64,000 nucleotides of DNA from Streptomyces sp. NBC_01268 (GTDB lineage: Bacteria > Actinomycetota > Actinomycetes > Streptomycetales > Streptomycetaceae), in assembly GCF_036240795.1 (NCBI RefSeq), contig NZ_CP108454.1, forward strand, positions 4,836,001 through 4,900,000. Direction: 5' to 3'. Position 1 is the first letter of the stretch. Every line of letters begins with the position of its first letter. This document shows, in pieces, positions 36,039-45,649 of this stretch. The position numbers were made by a program, and so were the translations under genes. Below the pieces are notes generated by a model that saw nothing but the letters and a program-made list of their open reading frames with translations, was not told the DNA's origin and did no database searches.

Positions 36039-37325
36039 TCACGCCCGCCAGGGCAGCTCCGCCGTGACCGTCGTCGGGCCGCCCGCGGGGGAGTCCACCG
36101 CCAGGACGCCGTCGACCGCGTCCAGCCGCTCCGCGAGGCCCGCCAGGCCCCGCCCCTCCACCGGCGCCGCGCCGCCCGCGCCGTCGTCGCGGACCTGGAG
36201 CATCAGCCGGTCCCCGGTCCGCCACACCTCCACCCAGGCCTGCCGGGCCCGGGAGTGCTTGGAGACGTTCTGGAGGAGTTCGGAGACCGTGAAGTACGCG
36301 ATGCCCTCGATCGCCGCGGCCGGGCGGGCCGGCAGCTCGACCTCCACCGTCACCGGGACGGTGCAGCGGGCGGCGATCGCGGACAGGGCGGCGTCGAGGC
36401 CGCGGTCGGTGAGGACGGCCGGGTGGATGCCCCGGGCCAGGTCGCGCAGCTCCTGGAGCGCCAGCTTCACCTCGCCGTGCGCCTCGTCGACCATCGCCGC
36501 CGCGGCCAGCGGATCGTGCGCCAGCTTCTCCTTCGCCAGGCCCAGGTCCATCGCCAGGGACACCAGCCGGGCCTGCGCCCCGTCGTGCAGGTCCCGCTCG
36601 ATGCGGCGCAGGTCGGCGGCGGCCGTGTCCACCATCACGCCCCGGTCCGACTCCAGCTCCGACACCCGCGAGGCCAGCCGGGACGGCCCGAGCAGCCCCG
36701 ACACCATCAGCCGGTCCACCGCCACCAGCCCCCGCAGGACCCACGGCCCGACCATCACGAACAGCAGGCCCACCAGGCAGGTGAAGGCGATCTCGAAGCC
36801 CGAGTCCAGGTAGAAGGAGTGCGTGTCGTCCCCGTACAGCTGGAGCCCGGCCTGACCCGCGTACATCGGGAAGACCCACTGCCACAGCGGATAGGTGAAC
36901 AGGCTCCAGCCCGTGGTCCACAGCACGAGCGACACGACGAAGGAGAAGACGGCCCACGGCATGTGCAGCAGCGCGTAGAGCAGGTGTCGCCAGGACGCCC
37001 CGCTCTTCAGCATCGCCCCCATCCACGACAGCGCCCCGCCGGTCCGGCCGCGCACCGGCTCCGGCGCTCCCACGTCCAGCCGCAGCAGCCCCCGCGCCCG
37101 CGCCCGCTCCACGGCCCCGAAGCCCCGGCACATCGCGAGCGTGCCGGCCAGCACCGGAATGCCCAGGAAGGTGATGAGCAGTCCGGCCCCGGCCGAGAAG
37201 AAGGCCACGGCGAAGCAGAAGTAGACGACGCTCAGCGGAAAGCCGAGCAGGACGTAGCCGAACGCGCGCCAGGTGCGTCCTTCGAACGGCGCGCGGACGG
37301 CGGCGGGCAGACGGGGGGAGGCCAT
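36039..37325 (-). CDS. Membrane sensor histidine kinase 1 (HisKA_3 type)
   Basis: This 428-residue sensor has an N-terminal membrane domain with about five or six helices (residues 25-205, of the Sensor domain PF13796 kind), then a HisKA_3 dimerisation helix (LRRIERDLHDGAQARLV, phospho-His247) and an HATPase domain (SELLQNVSKHSRARQAWVEV as N-box, LQVRDDGAGGA as G1). ATG 37325 is the start that gives the full first helix. The gene is a paralogue of the next kinase; their catalytic halves are nearly identical in DNA while the sensor halves differ. It is placed 125 bp before the response regulator. Confidence 0.92.
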   Translation of the reverse strand: MASPRLPAAVRAPFEGRTWRAFGYVLLGFPLSVVYFCFAVAFFSAGAGLLITFLGIPVLAGTLAMCRGFGAVERARARGLLRLDVGAPEPVRGRTGGALSWMGAMLKSGASWRHLLYALLHMPWAVFSFVVSLVLWTTGWSLFTYPLWQWVFPMYAGQAGLQLYGDDTHSFYLDSGFEIAFTCLVGLLFVMVGPWVLRGLVAVDRLMVSGLLGPSRLASRVSELESDRGVMVDTAAADLRRIERDLHDGAQARLVSLAMDLGLAKEKLAHDPLAAAAMVDEAHGEVKLALQELRDLARGIHPAVLTDRGLDAALSAIAARCTVPVTVEVELPARPAAAIEGIAYFTVSELLQNVSKHSRARQAWVEVWRTGDRLMLQVRDDGAGGAAPVEGRGLAGLAERLDAVDGVLAVDSPAGGPTTVTAELPWRA

Positions 37326-37465
37326 CGGGAGGGTCCGTTTCTCACGCGGGGTCGGTGGGTGCTTCCAGCCTCCCGGGAAAGGAGGGGTCGGGACCATGAG
37401 GAGGGTCGGCGTCCGGAGAGGGGGGTTTTCCCTACCGGGCGGCCGCCGGCGGGTAGGTCGACCGG

Positions 37466-38650
37466 CTACCGGCCGCCCGCCGGCGCCCGGTCACGCCACG
37501 GCAGTTCCGCCGTCACCACCGTCGGGCCGCCCTCCGGCGAGTCCACGACGAAGAGCCCGTCGACCGCGCCGAGCCGCTCCGCGAGCCCCGCCATGCCCGT
37601 ACCGCCGCCGTCCAGGCGCGCACCGCCCACGCCGTCGTCGCGGACCTGGATCATCAGCCGGTCCTCGGCCCGCCACACCTCCACCGAGGCCGAACGGGCC
37701 CGGGAGTGCTTGGAGACGTTCTGGAGGAGTTCGGAGACCGTGAAGTACGCGATGCCCTCGATCGCCTCGGCCGGCCGGGCCGACAGGTCGACGCCCACCT
37801 TGACCGGGACGGTGCAGCGGGCGGCGATCGCGGACAGGGCCGCGTCGAGGCCGCGGTCGGTGAGGACGGCCGGGTGGATGCCCCGGGCCAGGTCGCGCAG
37901 CTCCTGGAGCGCCAGCTTCACCTCGCCGTGCGCCTCGCCGACCATCGCCGCCGCCGCGTCCGGGTCGTCGAGCAGCTTCTCCTTCGCGAGCCCCAGCCCC
38001 ATCGCGAGCGCCACCAGACGCGCCTGCGCGCCGTCGTGCAGGTCGCGCTCGATGCGGCGCAGATCGGCGGCCGCGGTGTCCACCACGACCCCCCGGTCCG
38101 ACTCCAGCTCGGCGATCCGCCGCTCCAGCTCGTCCGAGGGCGACAGCAGCCCGCGGACCATGGCCCGGTCGACGTTGCCGAGCCCACGGGCCAGGAACGG
38201 CAGCACCGGCCACAGCACGAACAGCGACACCAGCGTCACCGTGAACGTCACGATGCCCCACGGCAGCCGGACGAAGCCGTACAGCTGGCTCCGCCACGCC
38301 ACCGGGTCCTTCAGCTGCGCCCACAGCCACCCGAAGAAGCCCTGCCGCCGCGGCAGCCGGCTCGGCTCCTCGACCCGCACGCCCAGCAGCGCCCGGGCCC
38401 GCGCCCGCTCCGACCGCGCCATGCCGCGCGCCCCGGCGAGACCGAGCGCGAGCAGCGGCAGGCCGATCACGGTCACGGCGAGCCCCACACCGAGCGCGAT
38501 CGTCACGACGGCGTACACGAAACCGGCCACAGCGCAGGGCAGATCGGCGAGGAGGTGCGCGACCTCCTTCCAGGTGTACCGGTCGTACGCGAGACGCGCG
38601 GGCGGCGGAGGCGGGCCGGCGTCGGTGTCGGTGGCGGTGTGGTCACTCAT
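37466..38650 (-). CDS. Membrane sensor histidine kinase 2 (HisKA_3 type)
   Basis: This 394-residue sensor has a shorter membrane domain than kinase 1 (helices about 33-75 and 125-155; the extra segment with YGDDTHSFYL of kinase 1 is missing). The same HisKA_3 motif is present (RRIERDLHDGAQARLV, phospho-His205), with HATPase motifs SELLQNVSKHSRARSASVEV and IQVRDDGVGGA. The Pro-rich N-terminus precedes the first helix. It is the first gene of the minus-strand two-component operon and diverges from nuoA across 184 bp. Both kinases probably phosphorylate the single regulator at 35230, integrating two signals. Confidence 0.92.
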   Translation of the reverse strand: MSDHTATDTDAGPPPPPARLAYDRYTWKEVAHLLADLPCAVAGFVYAVVTIALGVGLAVTVIGLPLLALGLAGARGMARSERARARALLGVRVEEPSRLPRRQGFFGWLWAQLKDPVAWRSQLYGFVRLPWGIVTFTVTLVSLFVLWPVLPFLARGLGNVDRAMVRGLLSPSDELERRIAELESDRGVVVDTAAADLRRIERDLHDGAQARLVALAMGLGLAKEKLLDDPDAAAAMVGEAHGEVKLALQELRDLARGIHPAVLTDRGLDAALSAIAARCTVPVKVGVDLSARPAEAIEGIAYFTVSELLQNVSKHSRARSASVEVWRAEDRLMIQVRDDGVGGARLDGGGTGMAGLAERLGAVDGLFVVDSPEGGPTVVTAELPWRDRAPAGGR

Positions 38651-38834
38651 GAGGACAAGGCTCCCAAGAGGGGGCCCGGACACGCCATGGGGGAGGTCGG
38701 TGAAGGAGAGGGGGGATAACCCCACCCGGAGCCGCCCCACGACCCCGCCCCGGACTGCTTACGGTCTCTTTAGCAGGGCCTAGACTCGCGTGCGTAAAAC
38801 AAACCGGATGAGACAACGAGACCGAGGGGCGGAC

Positions 38835-39230
38835 GTGCGGGAACCGACCGTTGTTGTCGCGGCGGACTACTTTCAGACGTACTCCGTCGTCGGGCTGCTG
38901 GCCGTCGTCGGCGTGCTCTTCGTCGCCGTCGCCTTCGGCGCGGGCCGGCTGCTGCGGCCCGTCGTGCCGACCCCCGAGAAGCTGCTGACGTACGAGTGCG
39001 GCGTCGACCCGGTCGGCGAGGGCTGGGCCCACACCCAGGTCCGCTACTACGTCTACGCCTTCCTCTACGTCATCTTCGCGGTCGACTCGATCTTCCTGTT
39101 CCCCTGGGCCACGGTCTTCGCCGCGCCCGGGTACGGAGCGACGACGCTGGTCGAGATGTTCATCTTCCTCGGCTTCCTGGCCGTGGGACTGCTCTACGCG
39201 TACAAGAAGGGCGTCCTGGCATGGACGTAA
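38835..39230 (+). CDS. nuoA: NADH-quinone oxidoreductase subunit A, second cluster
   Basis: This 131-residue complex I membrane subunit has three helices and the conserved [17 protein letters not shown] loop (acidic and Cys residues near the quinone site) with [23 protein letters not shown] 38835 has GAGGGG just upstream; an in-frame GTG 45 bp earlier would add a charged leader without a ribosome site. It is the first gene of a ten-gene operon (A-B-C-H-I-J-K-L-M-N). The start of nuoB lies inside its last codons. Confidence 0.93.
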   Translation: MREPTVVVAADYFQTYSVVGLLAVVGVLFVAVAFGAGRLLRPVVPTPEKLLTYECGVDPVGEGWAHTQVRYYVYAFLYVIFAVDSIFLFPWATVFAAPGYGATTLVEMFIFLGFLAVGLLYAYKKGVLAWT

Positions 39231-39793
39231 CACCCCTGCCGGCTCCCACGCTGGGCCCGCTCGCCCGCCTGGCCCCCGAGCCGATGAAGGTGGTCCTGAA
39301 CTGGGGCCGCCGCTACAGCCTGTGGGTCTTCAACTTCGGCCTCGCCTGTTGCGCGATCGAGTTCATCGCCGCGTCGATGGCCCGCCACGACTTCATCCGC
39401 CTCGGTGTGATCCCCTTCGCGCCGGGCCCGCGCCAGGCCGACCTGATGATCGTCTCCGGCACGGTCACGGACAAGATGGCGCCCGCGGTGAAGCGCCTGT
39501 ACGAGCAGATGCCGGAGCCCAAGTACGTCATCTCCTTCGGCGCCTGCTCGAACTGCGGCGGGCCGTACTGGGACTCGTACTCGGTCACCAAGGGCGTCGA
39601 CCAGATCATCCCGGTCGACGTCTACGTACCGGGCTGCCCGCCGCGCCCGGAAGCCCTCCTCCAGGGCATCCTCAAGCTGCAGGAGAAGATCGCGCGCGAG
39701 AGCCTCGGCGAGCGCTACGGCGCCGGCGCGCCCTCCGTCGGGCAGCTCACGAGCGGCCTCGTGCAGCCCCCGAAGCCGGGAGCGACGGAATGA
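39221..39793 (+). CDS. nuoB: NADH-quinone oxidoreductase subunit B, second cluster
   Basis: This 190-residue NuoB holds the terminal 4Fe-4S cluster N2. The ligand set is complete: Cys43-Cys44 (GLACCAIEF), Cys109 ([10 protein letters not shown]) and Cys139 ([11 protein letters not shown]). The start overlaps the nuoA end by 10 bp. N2 normally sits at the interface with NuoD and passes electrons to quinone, so an intact N2 site in a cluster without nuoD implies a partner supplied from elsewhere, or a different quinone-site partner. Confidence 0.95.
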   Translation: MDVTPLPAPTLGPLARLAPEPMKVVLNWGRRYSLWVFNFGLACCAIEFIAASMARHDFIRLGVIPFAPGPRQADLMIVSGTVTDKMAPAVKRLYEQMPEPKYVISFGACSNCGGPYWDSYSVTKGVDQIIPVDVYVPGCPPRPEALLQGILKLQEKIARESLGERYGAGAPSVGQLTSGLVQPPKPGATE

Positions 39794-41238
39794 CGCAGGA
39801 CCGGAACGCCTACGACACCCTCCCGGACGCCGTCACGGAGCTCTTCGGCGAGGAGGCGACGGCGGAGCGGGCCTACGACCTGCTGACCGTCGACGTCCCG
39901 ACGGCCTCGTGGATCGCCGCGCTGGAGATCGCCCGCGACAAGCTGGGCTGCACCTACTTCGACTGGCTCAGCGCGGTCGACGAGCCGGGCACGGGCTTCC
40001 GCGTCTGCGCGCACGTGGCCTCGCTCGGCACCGGCCACGTCCGCCGCCTCCTGCTCCGTACGACGGTCCCGCACGCGGCCCCCTCCCTGCCGTCCGCCGT
40101 GGCGGTGTACGCGGGGGCGGGCTGGCACGAGCGCGAGACGTACGAGATGTTCGGCGTGACCTTCACGGACCACCCGCACCTGGTCCACCTGCTCCTCCCG
40201 GAGAACTTCGAGGGCCACCCCCTCCGCAAGGACTTCGTCCTCGCCGCCCGGGTGGCCAAGGCCTGGCCCGGCGCCAAGGAGCCGGGCGAGTCGCACGACC
40301 CCAACGCGCCCAAGCGGCGCCAGATGCTCCCGCCGGGCGTCCCCGACCCCAACGAGTGGGGCCCCCTGAAGGGCCAGCTCCCCGCGGCCCCGGCCCGCCC
40401 GGCCCGCGCGGCCGCCGGCGACCGCCCGGTCCGCCGCACCCGGACGGCGGCCGAGGGCTCGGCGACCCAGCCGGACCCGTCGGCCCCGGTCCGCCGGTCC
40501 CGCTCGGTCTCGGAGGGCTCGGCGAGCCAGGCGGGCCAGGAGGGCCAGGCGAGCCAGGCGGGCCAGGTGGATCCGTCGGCTCCGGTACGGCGGTCCCGGT
40601 CGGCGTCGGAGGGTTCGGCGAGCCAGGCGAGCCAGGCGGGCCAGGTGGATCCGTCGGCTCCGGTACGGCGGTCCCGGTCGGCGTCGGAGGGTTCGGCGAG
40701 CCAGGCGAGCCAGGCGGGCCAGGTGGATCCGTCGGCTCCGGTACGGCGGTCCCGGTCGGCGTCGGAGGGTTCGGCGAGCCAGGCGAGCCAGGCGGGCCAG
40801 GCGGACCCGTCCGCCCCGGTCCGCCGCTCCCGCAGCGCGAGCGCGGGCTCGGCGAGCCAGCGCGCGCAGCCTCCGGCACCCGCCGAGGCGCCCGCCGCCC
40901 CGGCGGCGCCCGAGGCGCAGGAGAAGCCCGCGCCCCGCACCCGCAGCGCGGACGCCCCGTGGCACCACGCCCGCCCGGCGTTCGACGAGAAGCCCGGGGC
41001 CGACGAGGACCCGGGCCCGAAGGACGAGGCTCCGAGCGAGCCGGCTCCGAAGGACCAGGCTCCGAAGGACGAGGCTCCGACGGACCAGGCTCCGACGGAC
41101 CAGGCTCCGAAGGACGAGGCCGCCGACGAGCAGGCTCCGAAGGCGCAGGCTCCGAAGGCGCAGGCTCCGAAGGCGCAGGCTCCGGACGAGCCGCCCGCCG
41201 ATCCCCACGACACCCCCGCCGGAGGCGATCCCGCGTGA
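39790..41238 (+). CDS. nuoC: NuoC-like subunit with a long repetitive C-terminal tail
   Basis: This 482-residue protein has a normal NuoC 30-kDa domain only in residues 1-160 ([20 protein letters not shown], then [20 protein letters not shown] and GHPLRKDF). From about residue 195 to the end it is low-complexity: four or five units of [19 protein letters not shown] plus Gln-Ala-Gly spacers (strongly basic), then an Ala/Pro part, then an acidic [15 protein letters not shown] repeat tail. Typical NuoC is about 180-250 residues. The tail could be a disordered tether or surface-binding arm. It overlaps nuoB (ATGA) and nuoH (GTGA). No nuoD domain is fused to it. Confidence 0.9.
   Translation: MTQDRNAYDTLPDAVTELFGEEATAERAYDLLTVDVPTASWIAALEIARDKLGCTYFDWLSAVDEPGTGFRVCAHVASLGTGHVRRLLLRTTVPHAAPSLPSAVAVYAGAGWHERETYEMFGVTFTDHPHLVHLLLPENFEGHPLRKDFVLAARVAKAWPGAKEPGESHDPNAPKRRQMLPPGVPDPNEWGPLKGQLPAAPARPARAAAGDRPVRRTRTAAEGSATQPDPSAPVRRSRSVSEGSASQAGQEGQASQAGQVDPSAPVRRSRSASEGSASQASQAGQVDPSAPVRRSRSASEGSASQASQAGQVDPSAPVRRSRSASEGSASQASQAGQADPSAPVRRSRSASAGSASQRAQPPAPAEAPAAPAAPEAQEKPAPRTRSADAPWHHARPAFDEKPGADEDPGPKDEAPSEPAPKDQAPKDEAPTDQAPTDQAPKDEAADEQAPKAQAPKAQAPKAQAPDEPPADPHDTPAGGDPA
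40567..40800 (+). repeat. Three exact 78-bp tandem repeats inside nuoC
   Basis: Units beginning GTGGATCCGTCGGCTCCGGT start at 40567, 40645 and 40723 and are identical over their 78 bp. Each encodes 26 residues ([20 protein letters not shown] then ASQAGQ). Flanking copies before (from about 40480) and after (from 40801) are related but diverged. In-frame length keeps the reading frame when copy number changes, so strain-to-strain length variation is expected. Confidence 0.97.
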
Positions 41239-42203
41239 ACGACGTACTCGACGTCGCCCTCCGCCTGCTCATCGTCTTCGCGGTCTTCCTCGTGCTGCCG
41301 CTCGTCGTCGGGCAGACGGAGCACAAGGTCATGGCCCACATGCAGGGCCGCCTCGGCCCCATGTACGCGGGCGGCTTCCACGGCTGGGCGCAGCTCGTCG
41401 CGGACGGGGTGAAGTTCGCGCAGAAGGAGGACGTCGTCCCGGCCGCGGCCGACCGGCGGGTCTTCCAGCTCGCGCCGGCCGTCGCGCTCCTGCCGTACCT
41501 GCTCGTGCTCGTCGCGATCCCCATCGGGCCGAGCGGGGGCGCCGTCGGCCAGGTCGTCGACGCGGGCATCTTCTTCGTGCTCGCGGTGATGGGCGTCGGC
41601 GTGCTCGGCAGCCTCATGGCGGGCTGGGCCTCGGCCAACAAGTTCTCGTTGCTCGGCGGTCTCCGTACCGCCGCCCAGCTGCTCGCGTACGAGCTGCCGA
41701 TGCTGCTCGCCGCCGCGTCCGTCGCGATGGCGGCCGGCACGGTCTCCCTGCCCGGCATCCTGAACGCCTTCGAGTGGTGGTGGGTGCCCTGGCAGATCGT
41801 CGGCGCGCTCGTCTTCTTCACCGCGGGCCTCGCGGAGCTCCAGCGCCCGCCGTTCGACATGCCGGTCGCGGACTCGGAGATCATCTTCGGCGCGTACACG
41901 GAGTACACCGGTCTCCGCTTCGCGCTGTTCCTGCTCGCCGAGTACGCGGGCATCGTCGTCCTGTGCGGTCTGACCACCGTCCTCTTCCTCGGCGGCTGGC
42001 ACGGCCCGTTCGGCGCCGACGGCCTCGGCTGGGTCTGGACCCTGCTCAAGACCGCCGTCCTGGCCTTCGTCGTGATCTGGCTGCGCGTCTCGTACCCCCG
42101 GCTCCGCGAGGACCAGCTCCAGAAGCTGGCCTGGACGACCCTCGTACCGCTCGCCCTCGCGCAGATCGCGCTGACCGGCATCGTGAAGGTGGCGATCCAG
42201 TAA
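41235..42203 (+). CDS. nuoH: NADH-quinone oxidoreductase subunit H, second cluster
   Basis: This 322-residue membrane subunit forms the quinone chamber and links the peripheral arm to the membrane arm. It has [60 protein letters not shown] and [19 protein letters not shown], the classic acidic loop of NuoH. GTG 41235 overlaps the nuoC stop. Length is a little short compared with first-cluster-type NuoH proteins (often 330-450), with no N-terminal extension. Confidence 0.95.
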   Translation: MNDVLDVALRLLIVFAVFLVLPLVVGQTEHKVMAHMQGRLGPMYAGGFHGWAQLVADGVKFAQKEDVVPAAADRRVFQLAPAVALLPYLLVLVAIPIGPSGGAVGQVVDAGIFFVLAVMGVGVLGSLMAGWASANKFSLLGGLRTAAQLLAYELPMLLAAASVAMAAGTVSLPGILNAFEWWWVPWQIVGALVFFTAGLAELQRPPFDMPVADSEIIFGAYTEYTGLRFALFLLAEYAGIVVLCGLTTVLFLGGWHGPFGADGLGWVWTLLKTAVLAFVVIWLRVSYPRLREDQLQKLAWTTLVPLALAQIALTGIVKVAIQ

Positions 42204-42205
42204 CC

Positions 42206-42766
42206 ATGGCTCCCCCGATCCCCGGCTCCGGCCTCGCCAAGGGCCTCGCCGTCACCCTCCGCACGATGACCCGCAAGAGCGTCACCGCGCAGTACCCGGA
42301 CGCCCAGCCCGAGCTGCCGCCCCGCACCCGCGGGGTCATCGGGCTGTTCGAGGAGAACTGCACGGTCTGCATGCTGTGCGCGCGCGAGTGCCCCGACTGG
42401 TGCATCTACATCGACTCCCACAAGGAGACGGTGCCGCCCGCCGCCCCCGGTGGCCGCGAGCGCAGCCGCAACGTCCTGGACCGCTTCGCGATCGACTTCT
42501 CCCTCTGCATGTACTGCGGTATCTGCATCGAGGTGTGCCCCTTCGACGCGCTGTTCTGGTCGCCCGAGTTCGAGTACGCGGAGACCGACATCCACGAGCT
42601 GACGCACGAGCGCGACAAGCTGCGCGAGTGGATGTGGACCGTCCCGGAGCCGCCCGCGCTCGACCCGCGCGCGGAGGAGCCCAAGGAGATCGCCGCGGCC
42701 CGCAAGGCGGCCGAGAAGGCGGCGGCCCAGGCGGCGGCCCAGGCGGCCGAGGGGGAGCAGCAGTGA
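42206..42766 (+). CDS. nuoI: NADH-quinone oxidoreductase subunit I, second cluster
   Basis: This 186-residue subunit carries two 4Fe-4S clusters (N6a and N6b) with complete motifs [15 protein letters not shown] and [15 protein letters not shown]. Ferredoxin-like NuoI is a known docking point for reduced ferredoxin in the photosynthetic NDH complex, which lacks the NADH module as this operon does. The last 25 residues are an Ala/Lys-rich helix ([17 protein letters not shown]) not needed for cluster binding. It overlaps nuoJ by GTGA. Confidence 0.95.
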   Translation: MAPPIPGSGLAKGLAVTLRTMTRKSVTAQYPDAQPELPPRTRGVIGLFEENCTVCMLCARECPDWCIYIDSHKETVPPAAPGGRERSRNVLDRFAIDFSLCMYCGICIEVCPFDALFWSPEFEYAETDIHELTHERDKLREWMWTVPEPPALDPRAEEPKEIAAARKAAEKAAAQAAAQAAEGEQQ

Positions 42767-43335
42767 TCCTCGCCGCCCAGAACACGCACGGCTTCCTGTC
42801 GCCCACCGGCGTCGAGATCGCCTTCGTCCTCGTCGGCCTCGTCACCGTCGGCGCGGCCCTCGTCACGGTCACCACCCGGCAGCTCGTGCACGCCGCCCTG
42901 TGGCTGGTCGTGGCGCTCGGCGGCGTCGCCGTCGAGTACCTGCTGCTGACCGCCGAGTTCATCGCCTGGGTCCAGGTGCTGATCTACGTCGGCTCGGTCG
43001 TCGTCCTCCTCCTCTTCGGGCTCATGCTCACCAAGGCCCCCATCGGCCGCTCCCCGGACTCCGACTCGGGCAACCGGCCGGTCGCCCTGGCCGTCGCCGT
43101 CGTCGCCGCGGCGGCCCTGGTCTGGGTGGTCGTGGACGCCTTCCGCACCACCTGGATCGAGCTCGACGGGCCCGGCGGGACCGGCGGGACCGTCCAGGGC
43201 TCCACCGCCGTGACCGGGGAGATCCTCTTCCGGCACTGGGTGCTGCCCTTCGAGGCGCTCTCGGTGCTGCTGCTCGCGGCCCTGGTCGGAGCGATCGTCC
43301 TGTCGAAGCGCACCAGCGAGGGGGAGCGGGACTGA
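42763..43335 (+). CDS. nuoJ: NADH-quinone oxidoreductase subunit J, second cluster
   Basis: This 190-residue NuoJ has five helices including the conserved [21 protein letters not shown] segment (pi-bulge helix 3) and a long loop of Gly/Thr before the last helix. GTG 42763 overlaps the nuoI stop. It is part of the proton-transfer path between the quinone site and the antiporter subunits. Confidence 0.93.
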   Translation: MILAAQNTHGFLSPTGVEIAFVLVGLVTVGAALVTVTTRQLVHAALWLVVALGGVAVEYLLLTAEFIAWVQVLIYVGSVVVLLLFGLMLTKAPIGRSPDSDSGNRPVALAVAVVAAAALVWVVVDAFRTTWIELDGPGGTGGTVQGSTAVTGEILFRHWVLPFEALSVLLLAALVGAIVLSKRTSEGERD

Positions 43336-43676
43336 TGCACCTCGTCTATCCGGCGGTCCTGGCCGCCCTCCTCTTCTCCATCGGCCTGTACGGCGTGCTC
43401 GCCCGCCGCAACGCGATCCTGGTCCTGATGTCCGTCGAGCTCATGCTCAACGCCGTCAACCTCAACCTGGTCGCCTTCGACGTCTGGCTCCGGGACACCC
43501 TGCACGCCGGCCAGGCCCTCACCCTCTTCACCATCGCCATCGCCGCCGCGGAGATCGGCATCGGTCTCGCGATCGTCCTGATGGTCTACCGCAACCGCGG
43601 CACCTCGGACGTCGACCGGCTCCGCGACACCAAGGAAACGCCGTCCGAGGACGAGAAGGCCGAGGCCATCGCGTGA
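43335..43676 (+). CDS. nuoK: NADH-quinone oxidoreductase subunit K, second cluster
   Basis: This 113-residue NuoK has three helices with the two conserved membrane Glu residues ([16 protein letters not shown] and [15 protein letters not shown]) that are needed for coupling. Its start shares one base with the nuoJ stop (TGATG). The C-terminal 15 residues are acidic and extra compared with the usual 100-residue protein. Confidence 0.95.
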   Translation: MHLVYPAVLAALLFSIGLYGVLARRNAILVLMSVELMLNAVNLNLVAFDVWLRDTLHAGQALTLFTIAIAAAEIGIGLAIVLMVYRNRGTSDVDRLRDTKETPSEDEKAEAIA

Positions 43677-45646
43677 CCACCACGACCCTCGCCGTCCTCG
43701 TCCCCCTCCTCCCCTTCCTCGGCGCCGTCGCCGGCCTCTTCCTGGGCCGCACCGCCCCCGGCTTCGTGCGCCCGCTCGCCGTGCTGCCGACGCTCGTCGC
43801 AGCCGGCCTCGCGGTCGCCGTCGCCGCCCGGCAGGGCGGCGGGAAGGCGATCGACGCCGCCACCCAGCTGACGCCCAGCGGCTCGGTCCCGATCGACCTG
43901 GCGCTGTACGTCGACGGCTTCGCCGCCCTCGTCGCCGTCCTGGTCGGCACCGTCGCCACCTGCGTGCAGGTCTACTCGACCGGCTACCTCCGCCACGACC
44001 CGCGCTACCCCTCGTACGCGGCGCTGGTCTCCCTCTTCACCTCCGCGATGCTGCTGGTCGTCTACTCCGGCGACCTGATGGTGCTCCTGGTCGGCTGGGA
44101 GATCATGGGCATCTGCTCGTACTTCCTGGTCGGGCACTACTGGGAGACCCCCGAGGCCCGCTCGGCCTCCCTGAAGGCCTTCCTCGTCACCAAGCTGGGC
44201 GACGTCCCCTTCCTGATCGGTCTCTTCGCCCTGGCCACCGACGCGGGCACCTTCCGCATCACCGGTGTCCTCGGCGCCGTCGCGAGCGGCGGCCTCGACC
44301 ACCCCACCCTGATCGCGCTGCTGCTCCTCGCGGGCGTGGCCGGCAAGTCGGCCCAGTTCCCGCTGCACACCTGGCTGCCCGACGCGATGGCCGGCCCCAC
44401 CCCGGTCTCCGCGCTGATCCACGCGGCGACGATGGTCGCCGCCGGCATCTACTTCGTGGCCCGGCTGCTGCCCGTCTTCGCCGAGTCGGCCGCCGCGCTC
44501 GTCGTGCTCGCCGTGATGGCCGCGGTCACCATGGTCGGCTCGGCGCTCGCCGCGCTCGCCCAGGACGACATCAAGCGGGTCCTCGCCTACTCGACGATCG
44601 GCCAGCTCGGCTACATGTCCGGCGCCCTCGCCGTCGGCGACCGCGGGGCCGCCGTCTTCCACCTCCTGGCGCACGGCGCATTCAAGGCGCTGCTGTTCCT
44701 CGCCGCGGGCGCGGTCATCCACGCCGCCGGCACCAACTCGCTCTCCGCCATGTCCCGGATGAGCGGGCTGACCAAGCGCATCCCCGACGCCTACTGGACG
44801 ATGACCGTCGGCCTGCTCGCGCTCGCCGCCATCCCGCCCTTCGCCGGCTTCTTCTCCAAGGAAGCCGTCCTGGTCGCCGCCGAGCACACCGCCACCGGGG
44901 AGATGACCGTCGCCCCCGCCACGGCCGGCTGGATCGTCTTCGTCGCCGGACTGCTGACGGCGCTGCTCACCGCCGCGTACGCGATGCGCCTGTGGCTGCT
45001 CGCCTTCCGCGGCCGCGGCGCCGAGGCCCCGGACCACGGACGCCAGCCGCTCGCCATGACCACCGTCCTGTGGGTGCTCGCGATCCCCTCCCTCGGCTTC
45101 GGGCTCACCGCCGGCTACCTCGACGACTGGTTCGACGGGCACCCGCTGACCCCGACCGTCACCACGGCCGTCCTCGGCACCGGCCTCGCCGTCGTCGGCG
45201 CGGCCGTCCTGTACGCCGTCTGGCGGGCGCTCGCCCCCCAGCGCGCGGTCCCGGCCGGGACCACCGTCGCGCACCCCGACGCCGAGGGCGGCGCGGTCGA
45301 GGCGGAGGCGCTGGACCTGCCGCACCCCGCGCGGGACCCGGCCGACCCCGGCCGCGCCCTGCTCGGGCCGCTGCACCGCCCGGCCGCCGACGGCTTCCAC
45401 CTGGACGCCGTCTACCGGGCCGCCTTCGTCCGCCCCGTGCTCGCCGCCGCCTCCCTGGTCCGCTTCCTGGACCGCGAGGTCGTCGACACCTACGTGCGCG
45501 GTGCGGCCGACAGCGCCAAGGGCCTCGGCTGGCTCGTCCGCCGCGCCCAGACCGGCAACGTGCAGAGCTACCTCAGCGCCCTGCTCGCCGGCTCCGTCGT
45601 CCTGGCGATCGTCGCCGTCGTCCTCGCCAACGTCGCCGGAGCGTGA
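43673..45646 (+). CDS. nuoL: NADH-quinone oxidoreductase subunit L, second cluster
   Basis: This 657-residue full-length NuoL has [38 protein letters not shown] then [16 protein letters not shown], and [19 protein letters not shown], followed by the lateral-helix region at the C-terminus. GTG 43673 overlaps nuoK (GTGA). It is clearly diverged from the first NuoL at the start of the window, so the two operons are old paralogues and not a recent copy. Confidence 0.95.
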   Translation: MTTTTLAVLVPLLPFLGAVAGLFLGRTAPGFVRPLAVLPTLVAAGLAVAVAARQGGGKAIDAATQLTPSGSVPIDLALYVDGFAALVAVLVGTVATCVQVYSTGYLRHDPRYPSYAALVSLFTSAMLLVVYSGDLMVLLVGWEIMGICSYFLVGHYWETPEARSASLKAFLVTKLGDVPFLIGLFALATDAGTFRITGVLGAVASGGLDHPTLIALLLLAGVAGKSAQFPLHTWLPDAMAGPTPVSALIHAATMVAAGIYFVARLLPVFAESAAALVVLAVMAAVTMVGSALAALAQDDIKRVLAYSTIGQLGYMSGALAVGDRGAAVFHLLAHGAFKALLFLAAGAVIHAAGTNSLSAMSRMSGLTKRIPDAYWTMTVGLLALAAIPPFAGFFSKEAVLVAAEHTATGEMTVAPATAGWIVFVAGLLTALLTAAYAMRLWLLAFRGRGAEAPDHGRQPLAMTTVLWVLAIPSLGFGLTAGYLDDWFDGHPLTPTVTTAVLGTGLAVVGAAVLYAVWRALAPQRAVPAGTTVAHPDAEGGAVEAEALDLPHPARDPADPGRALLGPLHRPAADGFHLDAVYRAAFVRPVLAAASLVRFLDREVVDTYVRGAADSAKGLGWLVRRAQTGNVQSYLSALLAGSVVLAIVAVVLANVAGA

Positions 45647-45649
45647 GCC

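Noticed and set aside
38758..38786. Possible -35/-10 promoter (TTACGG, TAGACT) of the second nuo operon
   Set aside because: The -35 matches poorly and no other evidence supports it, so it is not listed as a feature.
40480..40860. CRISPR-like array from regularly spaced repeats
   Set aside because: Repeats are directly adjacent 78-bp coding units without unique spacers, in frame inside nuoC.
40160..41230. Arg/Leu repeat protein on the minus strand over the nuoC tail
   Set aside because: It is the antisense reading of the same repeats and has no start context; the plus-strand frame is coupled to nuoB and nuoH.
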